A DNA stretch of 64,000 nt from Anaerolineales bacterium (lineage in GTDB: Bacteria; Chloroflexota; Anaerolineae; Anaerolineales; Villigracilaceae): NCBI GenBank assembly GCA_019187665.1, contig JABARH010000003.1:124001-188000 (forward strand), in the 5' to 3' direction. Position 1 is the stretch's first letter, and the number at the start of each line of letters is the position of its first letter. Below are positions 8,948-16,708 of this stretch, piece after piece. A program made the translations under genes and the position numbers. The notes under the pieces were generated by a model. The model did no database searches. It was given only the letters and a program-made list of their open reading frames with translations, and was not told where the DNA came from.

Positions 8948-9028
8948 GGTACACAGGTAAACAAGTAGACACGCGGGAACGCGGGAATGTGTGTACCTGT
9001 GTACCTATGTACGTGTCTCCTTGTCTAC
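8948..9028. repeat. Inverted repeats in the sufU-Rieske junction
   Basis: GGTACACAGGT (8948-8958) pairs perfectly with ACCTGTGTACC (8995-9005). A second, looser pairing joins GTAGACA near 8966 with the TTGTCTAC segment near 9021-9028. The result is a long stem-loop in the transcript between two suf genes. Confidence 0.65.
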
Positions 9029-9032
9029 GTTT

Positions 9033-9428
9033 TTATTCCACCAATTCATCGCTCGCTTCGCCGAGACCGTACACCCCCGCCTTTAACACCTTGAGCGACA
9101 GCAAGGCGCACTTCAAGCGGACGGGACCGAGGTCAATACCGAGCAATTCAAGAATGTAGTCCTTATTCAGTTTCTTCACTTCCTCAAGCGGCTTGCCGAT
9201 AATCGACTCGATCAACAGATCGGCGGAGGCTTGCGAGATGGCGCAGCCGTGACCGTCGAAACGCGCGTCCTTGACCGTCCCATCGGAGGCGGTTTGAAGC
9301 GTGATCTCGATATGGTCGCCGCACAACGGATTGTTATCCGCAAATTGAATATCGTGCGGGTCGAGGTGTCCACGGTAGGCGGGATTCTTGTAGTGTTCGA
9401 TGATGACTTCGCGATAGAGATCGTCCAT
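9033..9428 (-). CDS. sufU: SufU iron-sulfur scaffold / zinc-dependent sulfur acceptor
   Basis: A 131-residue SufU that accepts persulfide sulfur from SufS. The zinc site is complete: C36 and D38 in NPLCGD, C62 in GHGCAIS and C107 in RLKCALL. The insertion between the second and third motif that separates SufU from IscU is present (the GKPLEEVKKLNKDYILELLG region). It is transcribed after sufS and before the Rieske gene, each time separated by a repeat-filled junction. Family assignment is secure. Confidence 0.94.
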   Translation of the reverse strand: MDDLYREVIIEHYKNPAYRGHLDPHDIQFADNNPLCGDHIEITLQTASDGTVKDARFDGHGCAISQASADLLIESIIGKPLEEVKKLNKDYILELLGIDLGPVRLKCALLSLKVLKAGVYGLGEASDELVE

Positions 9429-9429
9429 A

Positions 9430-9527
9430 GGTAGTCTCGTAGTCCAATAGTCAGGTAGTTTCGTAGTCGGTCAGCAGAAAGTCAAAACAATCAGACTATT
9501 CGACTAACGAACCATGCGACTAACCAA
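9430..9527. repeat. GTAGTC / GACTA word repeats in the sufS-sufU junction
   Basis: The left half has several GTAGTC or ATAGTC words. The right half has CAGACTA, CGACTAA and CGACTAACC words, their complements, so multiple alternative hairpins are possible across about 95 bp. The right edge overlaps the last codons of sufS. Confidence 0.55.
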
Positions 9528-10743
9528 ACAATTCCTTCACCTTATAAAGTCCGTTTACCAGCAGATCCACTTCTTCTTTTGTGTTGTACAAATAGAACGA
9601 AGCGCGGCTGGTGGCGGGGATTCCGAATTTCTCGTGCAATGGTTGCGCGCAATGATGTCCCGCGCGGATGGCAATCCCGTCGCGGTCCAAAATCTGTGCC
9701 ACGTCATGCGGATGGACTCCTTCGAGCGTGAAAGATGTCACGCCGCCTTTTTTATCCGACGGGGGGCCAAAGACCTTCACGCCGGGGACCTCGTCGAGTC
9801 GCTCCAGCGCGTACTCGGTAATCTCATGCTCATGCGCGGCAATGTTGTCCATGCCAATCTTCGTCAAATAATCTACGGCCGCGCCAAAACCGACAGCCTC
9901 CGCGATGGCGGGAGTGCCAGCCTCAAATTTATGCGGAAGCGTGTTCGGGCGGAACGAACGGAGTTTCACTTCTTTGATCATGTCGCCGCCGCCCAAAAAC
10001 GGAGGCATGGATTCGAGCAACTCGGTCTTGCCATACAACGCGCCGATGCCGGTCGGTCCGCACATTTTGTGGGCAGAGAAGGCGAGGAAATCCGCGTCGA
10101 GGGCCTGCACATCCACTGTGAGGTGCGGGACGGATTGCGCCGCGTCCACGAGACTGACCGCCCCGGCGTCGCGCGCGAGGCGGATGATTTCCATCGCGGG
10201 GTTGATCGTACCGAGGACGTTGGACATATGCGTGAATGCGACCAGTTTCGGGTCACGCGCGAGAAGCGAGCGGTAGGCATCGAGGTCGAGCAGGCCGTCT
10301 TCGGTGACGGGGATGAAATCCAGCTCGATGCCGCGTTCCGCCGCCAGCATGTGCCAGGGGACAAGATTTGAGTGATGTTCCATCTCAGTCAGGATGATGA
10401 GATCGCCCGCTTTAAGATTCGACCGCGCCCAGGTATATGCGACCAGATTGATCGCTTCCGTCGCGTTACGCGTGTAAACGATCTGGCGCGCGGACGGCGC
10501 ATTGACGAACCTGGCGATCTTTTCACGTGCGCTTTCGTAGAGCGCCGTGGCTTCCTCGGCGAGCGTATGCACGCCCCGATGAATGTTGGCGTTTGAGCGG
10601 CGGTAGAAAACGTCCATCGCCTCGATGACTGTCAGCGGTTTCTGCGAGGTGGCGGTGGAATCCAAATACGTCACACGCGCGCCGCCGGCGGTCGCGCGTT
10701 CGAGTATCGGAAAGTCCCTGCGGATCTCGTTGGTGTTGAGCAT
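9520..10743 (-). CDS. sufS: SufS cysteine desulfurase
   Basis: PLP enzyme that takes sulfur from cysteine for Fe-S cluster building, group II (SufS/CsdA) type. From the ATG at 10743 it has 407 residues. The PLP lysine is K226 in SAHKMCGPTG and the persulfide cysteine is C365 in RAGHHCAQPLH. TEMEHHSNLVPW and the C-terminal ATSRASFYLYNT are typical. A GTG at 10758 could add five residues; neither start has a clear ribosome site. Downstream lies sufU, its usual partner. Confidence 0.95.
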   Translation of the reverse strand: MLNTNEIRRDFPILERATAGGARVTYLDSTATSQKPLTVIEAMDVFYRRSNANIHRGVHTLAEEATALYESAREKIARFVNAPSARQIVYTRNATEAINLVAYTWARSNLKAGDLIILTEMEHHSNLVPWHMLAAERGIELDFIPVTEDGLLDLDAYRSLLARDPKLVAFTHMSNVLGTINPAMEIIRLARDAGAVSLVDAAQSVPHLTVDVQALDADFLAFSAHKMCGPTGIGALYGKTELLESMPPFLGGGDMIKEVKLRSFRPNTLPHKFEAGTPAIAEAVGFGAAVDYLTKIGMDNIAAHEHEITEYALERLDEVPGVKVFGPPSDKKGGVTSFTLEGVHPHDVAQILDRDGIAIRAGHHCAQPLHEKFGIPATSRASFYLYNTKEEVDLLVNGLYKVKELFG

Positions 10744-10766
10744 GGGGGAAGCGGACACGCATACAA

Positions 10767-10819
10767 GTATGCAGGCGGGCGCGCGGGTTTACACATGCGC
10801 CTGTTTCCTGCCTGCATAC
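10767..10819. repeat. 10-bp inverted repeat upstream of sufS
   Basis: GTATGCAGGC (10767-10776) pairs perfectly with GCCTGCATAC (10810-10819) around a 33-base loop. A smaller palindrome GCATAC-AA-GTATGC overlaps its left arm. It occupies the junction between the basic protein and sufS. Confidence 0.65.
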
Positions 10820-10823
10820 GCGG

Positions 10824-11345
10824 CTAGTATTCTGGAATGAAATCCTTCTTGACGGCTTTCTTGGCGCCAACAACGCGGATCTGGTCGGAGGTCAGCGGAT
10901 ACCACAAGATGCGGTCGGGAACCATCCATCCGTCGGTAAGGAACACGTTCAAGCGGAATTGCACCGCGACCATTTTATTATCCACTTGGACAACAATACC
11001 CCTGACCCATTCGCGAATGCGCTCGTTATTTCTTTCATGGTCGCAAAAAACCTCGACCGTGTTGCCCACTTCAAAAGCATGCTCCGCGCCGGGTTCCTTC
11101 ATATATGCAAACTGCGACTCTGTAGAACGCAGGCGCAAGCGACGCTCCTCCAGCGAGATGGGAACCACGCGCCCATGACGCGACTTGGTCTTTGCCCGCT
11201 TTGGCGCCGCCTTCGGAGCGGGTCTCTTTGCCGCGGGCGCGTTCCTGCCTGCGGGTTTATCCGCCCTGGACGGGGCCTTGTTCGCCGGAACAGGAGATTT
11301 GCCCGCCGCAGCCGGCGTGGATGACTTGGTGGTTTTTGTTGCCAT
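10824..11345 (-). CDS. Unknown protein with a histone-like Ala/Lys/Pro-rich tail, inside the suf operon
   Basis: A 173-residue protein not recognised by name. Residues 1-60 are almost only Ala, Lys, Pro, Arg and Ser, like the tails of histone H1-like or HU-type proteins, and are probably disordered and nucleic-acid binding. Residues about 65-173 look like a small beta-rich domain with many Val and Trp, including the words VGNTVEVFCDHE and RGIVVQVDNKMVAVQF, reminiscent of an SH3-like barrel (inference). It lies between sufD and sufS on the same strand, so it may be co-transcribed. No iron-sulfur motif is visible. Confidence 0.7.
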   Translation of the reverse strand: MATKTTKSSTPAAAGKSPVPANKAPSRADKPAGRNAPAAKRPAPKAAPKRAKTKSRHGRVVPISLEERRLRLRSTESQFAYMKEPGAEHAFEVGNTVEVFCDHERNNERIREWVRGIVVQVDNKMVAVQFRLNVFLTDGWMVPDRILWYPLTSDQIRVVGAKKAVKKDFIPEY

Positions 11346-11384
11346 TCACATTCCTCTCAAACAGTTGTCCCTAACAGGAATTAC

Positions 11385-11440
11385 GCAAAACCTTGCACAG
11401 GGCGCGTTTTCCGCTGGCACGGTTGGCGTTAGAGAACGCC
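11385..11440. repeat. Relic of the dispersed 130-bp element, followed by a hairpin
   Basis: The 32 bases from 11385 match the terminal part of the 130-bp element (copies at 15279, 21980 and 39181) at 28 positions, including TACGCAAAACCTTGC. The rest has decayed. It ends with GGCGTT-AGAG-AACGCC (11425-11440), a perfect 6-bp stem. It fills the sufD-basic protein junction. Confidence 0.6.
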
Positions 11441-11442
11441 AC

Positions 11443-12795
11443 TTATAGGGTAAGCCCGGCCTGCCCCATTTTGCGCAGGATGGCCTGCTGGAAACGCTCG
11501 CGCACGCCCTCGAAGGGAATGCGCTGCATGATCGGGTCGAAAAAACCCTCCACCACGAGTCGCTCGGCTTCGGCTTGTGGGATGCCGCGCGACTTGAGAT
11601 AGAAGAGGGGTTCCTGCTCAAGTTTACCAACGGTTGCGCCATGTGTACAGCGGACATCATCCGCGAGAATTTCGAGGCCGGGAATCGAATCGGCCCGCGC
11701 GTCTTCGCTCAAGACGAGGTTGCGGTTGGCCTGGTAGCCGTCCGTTTTCTGCGCCCCCGGCGCGACATAGATCATGCCTTGCCAGACGGAGCGGCTTTTA
11801 CCTTTGAGCGCGCCTTTGAAGAGCAGGTCGCTGGTGGTGCGCGGCGCGAGGTGGTTCTGCTGCGTGTCATGGTCAAGGTGCTGACTGCCGTCGGTAAAGT
11901 AGAAGCCGGACATGCGGCCTTGCGCGCCCTCGCCCGCCAGGTCGAGATCGGAGAAGTTTTTAGTGAGGCGCGAGCCGACCGCGCCGAAGATCCAATCGAG
12001 ATTGCCATTGCGCTCCACGCGCGCGCGCTCATGCGAAAAGTTCCACACGCCGCGCCCCCACGATTGTAATTCCACAAATTTAAGGTTCGCATCCTGTCCG
12101 ACGTGAAGTTCAACAATGCCGGCGTGCATGGCGTGACCGGTTTCATCCGGCGAGGCGGACTCGTGAACATAGGTCACAGACGCGCCATCCTCCACGTAGA
12201 CGATCAGGTGTGAGACGTGTGCCAGGTCTGCGCCAGGTCCCCACAGGACGGAATGCAGCGGCGCTTCGACAGTCACGTTTTTGGGGACATAGAGCAACAC
12301 GCCATTTTGCGACAGGGCGGAAGCCAGCGCGGCGAATTTGCCGTCGCCCGGTTTGACGATCTGCCCGATCAGTTTTTCGAGCAGGACTGGGTGTTGTTTC
12401 TCCGCTGTGCGAAAGTCGGTGAAAACCACGCCCTGCTTTGTCAGCGCCTCCTCCAAAAAGATCTGCGCGCCGCCGGGCAGAAGTGTGATCTGTCCGCCGT
12501 GCGCGTCGCCGGTCAGCGGTTTGAGCAATTCATCCGGGACGGGTTGCATGTCTTCGTGCGCGCCGATTTTGGGGAGTTGAAAATCTGCGGCGGGCAGGAG
12601 GCGCAGGTCCGTGCGGCGCCAAGCTTCGTCGGTGGCGAGGGGGAAGGCTAACGCTTGGTAGGTGGACCAGGCCGAGGCACGGAAGGACGCGAGCGCATTT
12701 CCGGCAGGGAGATCGGCTTGGGTGAAGGCAAATTCTTTTGCGGCGGAGGCGCTTCGGCGCCCGCGTGAGACGGCTACTTTTGGTTTCTCTTGCAT
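11443..12795 (-). CDS. sufD: SufD, Fe-S cluster assembly complex subunit
   Basis: SufD is the SufB paralogue in the SufBC2D scaffold that builds and hands over Fe-S clusters. The protein has 450 residues. The C-terminal beta-helix is recognisable by VEDGASVTYVHES, QNHLAPRTTSDLLFKGAL and the final CTHGATVGKLEQEPLFYLKS-like segment, which carries the conserved Cys-His pair. The N-terminal region is variable, as usual. The ATG is 1 bp after the sufB stop, so the two are tightly coupled. Confidence 0.93.
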   Translation of the reverse strand: MQEKPKVAVSRGRRSASAAKEFAFTQADLPAGNALASFRASAWSTYQALAFPLATDEAWRRTDLRLLPAADFQLPKIGAHEDMQPVPDELLKPLTGDAHGGQITLLPGGAQIFLEEALTKQGVVFTDFRTAEKQHPVLLEKLIGQIVKPGDGKFAALASALSQNGVLLYVPKNVTVEAPLHSVLWGPGADLAHVSHLIVYVEDGASVTYVHESASPDETGHAMHAGIVELHVGQDANLKFVELQSWGRGVWNFSHERARVERNGNLDWIFGAVGSRLTKNFSDLDLAGEGAQGRMSGFYFTDGSQHLDHDTQQNHLAPRTTSDLLFKGALKGKSRSVWQGMIYVAPGAQKTDGYQANRNLVLSEDARADSIPGLEILADDVRCTHGATVGKLEQEPLFYLKSRGIPQAEAERLVVEGFFDPIMQRIPFEGVRERFQQAILRKMGQAGLTL

Positions 12796-12796
12796 A

Positions 12797-14206
<1,410 letters not shown>

Positions 14207-14230
14207 GTTTACTCCGATGTTCGGAAAGCG

Positions 14231-14280
14231 GTATTCGGTATTCGATATTCGATATTCGATATTCGATATTTGATATTCGG
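14231..14280. repeat. TATTCGA heptamer tandem repeat in the sufC-sufB junction
   Basis: About seven units of the 7-bp word TATTCGA (with small changes at both ends) run from 14231 to 14280. The word is partly self-complementary. A short hairpin, GGCCT-loop-AGGCC at 14282-14299, follows. Confidence 0.8.
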
Positions 14281-14332
14281 TGGCCTAATGATAAAGGCCG
14301 AATCGAATGCCGGTGATCGAATCTGGCCGCGG

Positions 14333-15109
14333 CTAGGCAGCCTCTTCCGCCTTCTCGCGAATCCATTCGTATCCCTGCTCTTCGAGATGCAGCGCCAGTT
14401 CAGGACCGCCGGATTCAACAATGCGCCCGTCCAGCATTACGTGGACGAAATGCGGCTTGATATAGTTCAGCAGGCGCTGATAATGCGTGATGACCAGCAC
14501 GCCCAGGCCGGGTCCGCTTAGGGCGTTGACTCCCTCCGAGACGACGCGCAGAGCGTCGATATCCAGGCCCGAATCGGTCTCGTCGAGGATCGCGATGGAA
14601 GGTTTGAGAGTTGCCATCTGGAGGATCTCGGCGCGCTTCTTCTCGCCGCCCGAAAAACCATCGTTGAGATAGCGGCCCGCGAAGGCGTGATCCATTTTGA
14701 GCATATCCATTTTTTCCTTGAGCATTTTGCGAAATTCATGGATCGGCATGCCCTTGTCTTCGGGGTGGGCCGCGCGGCGGCGCGCGTTGATGGCCGAGCG
14801 CAGGAAATTCGCCACAGTCACGCCGGGGATGGCGACCGGATACTGAAACGCAAGGAAGATGCCCAGGCGCGAACGCTCATCGGGTTCGAGATCGAGAACG
14901 TTCTGACCGTTAAAGATCACATCCCCCTCCGTGACAGTATAATTAGGATGTCCCATCAATGTGTACGCCAGCGTGGACTTACCTGTCCCATTCGGCCCCA
15001 TGATGGCATGAATTTCGCCCTGCTTGACGGTTAGAGATAAACCTTTGAGAATTTCCTTATCTTCGATCCTGACGTGTAAATTCCGAATCTCGAGTTGCGG
15101 CATGTTCAC
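14333..15109 (-). CDS. sufC: SufC, ATPase of the Fe-S assembly complex
   Basis: ABC-type ATPase of SufBC2D, 258 residues. Walker A is GPNGTGKST (38-46), the signature is FSGGEKKR, and the Walker B region reads [15 protein letters not shown], which is specific to SufC. An AGGAG precedes the ATG at 15109. First gene of the minus-strand suf cluster, with its promoter at 15155-15183. Confidence 0.96.
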   Translation of the reverse strand: MNMPQLEIRNLHVRIEDKEILKGLSLTVKQGEIHAIMGPNGTGKSTLAYTLMGHPNYTVTEGDVIFNGQNVLDLEPDERSRLGIFLAFQYPVAIPGVTVANFLRSAINARRRAAHPEDKGMPIHEFRKMLKEKMDMLKMDHAFAGRYLNDGFSGGEKKRAEILQMATLKPSIAILDETDSGLDIDALRVVSEGVNALSGPGLGVLVITHYQRLLNYIKPHFVHVMLDGRIVESGGPELALHLEEQGYEWIREKAEEAA

Positions 15110-15154
15110 TCCTGAAAGTTAAGCCAATCGCGGCCTGGTTATCAAACCGGCGGC

Positions 15155-15183
15155 ATTATAGCAAAGCAGACTAAAAATGTCAA
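15155..15183 (-). promoter_or_regulatory. suf operon promoter
   Basis: On the minus strand a perfect TTGACA (15183-15178), a 17-base spacer and a perfect TATAAT (15160-15155) lie 45 bases before the sufC start. This is the best consensus promoter in the window. No operator-like palindrome overlaps it. Confidence 0.88.
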
Positions 15184-15245
15184 TATTTATGATAATTTTC
15201 TAGTAAATTAATTGGGCGGAAATAACCCGGCAAACCGTGAACAAC

Positions 15246-15274
15246 TTGCCAAATGGCTTTGTTGTCTCTATAAT
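15246..15274 (+). promoter_or_regulatory. Promoter for the fhaA-fhaB-SEDS operon
   Basis: TTGCCA (15246-15251), a 17-base spacer and TATAAT (15269-15274). Transcription would start near 15281, at the left edge of the repeat element at 15279-15408, so that element makes up almost the whole leader of fhaA. Confidence 0.75.
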
Positions 15275-15278
15275 GTCT

Positions 15279-15408
15279 CAGAACTTACGCATACTTGGCG
15301 TTCTCCCCTGGCGCCGCCCGTGATTTGCCAGGCAAATCAGGCAGGCGTAACGCCAGCAGGCGCGTTAGACCTTCGGCGCGCCCTACGCAAGGTTTTGCGT
15401 ACGTCCTG
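15279..15408 (+). mobile_element. 130-bp MITE-like element, copy 1
   Basis: One of three near-identical copies; the others are at 21980-22108 and 39181-39311 (inverted). Imperfect terminal inverted repeats: CAGAACTTACGCA at the left, and TGCGTACGTCCTG at the right, which reads CAGGACGTACGCA on the other strand. The core contains the palindrome GATTTGCCAGGCAAATC (15322-15338). No reading frame for a transposase. Bases 15295-15403 appear identical to copy 2. It lies between the fhaA promoter and the fhaA start codon. Termini of the GGACTTACGCA type occur in some IS families, so mobilisation in trans is likely but not shown. Confidence 0.85.
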
Positions 15409-15424
15409 AACTGAAAGGCGCGTA

Positions 15425-16249
15425 ATGATAACCACACTACAACAGATCGAATCCCGAATTCGCGAATTGGTTGAAGTTCGCCTGCCAGCCATCCTGCCCG
15501 GCAAAAAAATGGCGGGCGACACCATTCCACAATTGGCGGCAGCCATGCACGCCAACATCCTGGAAAAGGCTGGAAGGCGCTTTGCTCCTCATGCCTACAC
15601 CCTCATCACGCGCCCCGATGAAGGCGCTCACTGGCAGGATCCCAACATGCTCGAGATGTTGTGCGAAACCATCCAGACCACCGGGCGCGAATCCGGGCTG
15701 GAATTTGCCGCGCCGCCCATACTCACCCTTGCCACAGACGATGCGCTTTCCCCGCAACACATCCGCATAACCGCCTCGCACCACATCGAACCACTGGGCG
15801 AAACCAGCGACGCCCTCAACGAGCAGGCTTCTCCGGACAATCCACAACAACACATACCCGAAAACGCCTTCCTGATTCTGGATGGCCGCAAGGTGCTTCC
15901 CATCTCCGAGATCGTGATCAACATCGGCCGGCGACTCGAAAATAACATCGTTCTCGACGACCCGCGCATCTCGCGATCCCATTCACAATTGCGCGCCATC
16001 AAAGGCCGCTACGTCATCTTTGATCTCGACTCCACCGGGGGAACCTACGTCAACGGGCAACGCATTCAGCAAACCATTCTCTATCCAGGCGACGTGATCT
16101 CTCTGGCGGGCATCACCCTCGTCTTTGGGCAGGACAATCCGCCTCCCCGCCCCGACCTGCGCGAGACCGGCCCGCTTGTCAACCAGGCGCCCGAGCGCCC
16201 CACCGCCATCCTTAAAGACCGCACCGACCTGCGCCGGCGCCGCAAATGA
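15425..16249 (+). CDS. fhaA: FhaA-like protein (DUF3662 + FHA domain)
   Basis: A 274-residue protein with the two-part layout of actinobacterial FhaA. The N-terminal DUF3662-like domain (about 1-120) begins with the LQQIESRIRELVE stretch. A linker follows, then a C-terminal FHA phosphothreonine-binding domain (about 147-240) with GRRLENNIVLDDPRISRSH; the phosphopeptide contacts are R169, S185, H186 and N210. In mycobacteria FhaA links Ser/Thr kinase signalling to wall synthesis. Here it heads an operon with fhaB (4-bp overlap) and a SEDS polymerase fusion, but no kinase or phosphatase gene is adjacent. Confidence 0.85.
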   Translation: MITTLQQIESRIRELVEVRLPAILPGKKMAGDTIPQLAAAMHANILEKAGRRFAPHAYTLITRPDEGAHWQDPNMLEMLCETIQTTGRESGLEFAAPPILTLATDDALSPQHIRITASHHIEPLGETSDALNEQASPDNPQQHIPENAFLILDGRKVLPISEIVINIGRRLENNIVLDDPRISRSHSQLRAIKGRYVIFDLDSTGGTYVNGQRIQQTILYPGDVISLAGITLVFGQDNPPPRPDLRETGPLVNQAPERPTAILKDRTDLRRRRK

Positions 16250-16707
16250 GCGCATCCATCGTCCTTGCCCTGCGGCTGGCAATGGCAGTCTGCCTGTACG
16301 CCTTCCTCGGCTGGGGACTTTACACCCTCTGGCGCGACCTGACCGAACGCGGCAGTATCCTGGCCGGGCACAAGCCGCTGCTCATCACGCTCACAACGCA
16401 AACCGACGCGCACGAAAGCGTGCGACGTTCATTCGCCCAAGACCAGATCACAATCGGGCGCGACCCTGCCTGCGAGATTTGCCTCAACGATGAGGCCGTC
16501 TCCGCCCGGCACGCGCGCCTCCGTTTCCATCACAGACAATGGTGGGCCGAAGATCTCAACTCCACCAACGGCACACAACTCAACCAGGCTGCGCTGCACC
16601 TTCCCACTGTACTGGCAAGCGGCGACCAGCTCGAATGCGGAAACAGCAGCATTATCGTCAGCCTCGGCGCCGGGAACGAACCCTCGCCCACCGTCCAACT
16701 CAACTAA
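16246..16707 (+). CDS. fhaB: FhaB-like membrane-anchored FHA protein
   Basis: A 153-residue protein with one N-terminal membrane helix (about 5-27) and a cytoplasmic FHA domain (about 63-140) with the signature GRDPACEICLNDEAVSARHARL split over 71-92 and the NSTNGT loop. This is the architecture of FhaB/FipA, which in actinobacteria recruits phosphorylated partners to the divisome or elongasome. It overlaps fhaA by 4 bp and is followed after 1 bp by the TTG of the SEDS fusion, so the three are translationally coupled. Confidence 0.85.
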   Translation: MSASIVLALRLAMAVCLYAFLGWGLYTLWRDLTERGSILAGHKPLLITLTTQTDAHESVRRSFAQDQITIGRDPACEICLNDEAVSARHARLRFHHRQWWAEDLNSTNGTQLNQAALHLPTVLASGDQLECGNSSIIVSLGAGNEPSPTVQLN

Positions 16708-16708
16708 C

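Noticed and set aside
15279..15408. Insertion sequence with transposase
   Set aside because: Only 130 bp and no coding frame; classed as a non-autonomous element.
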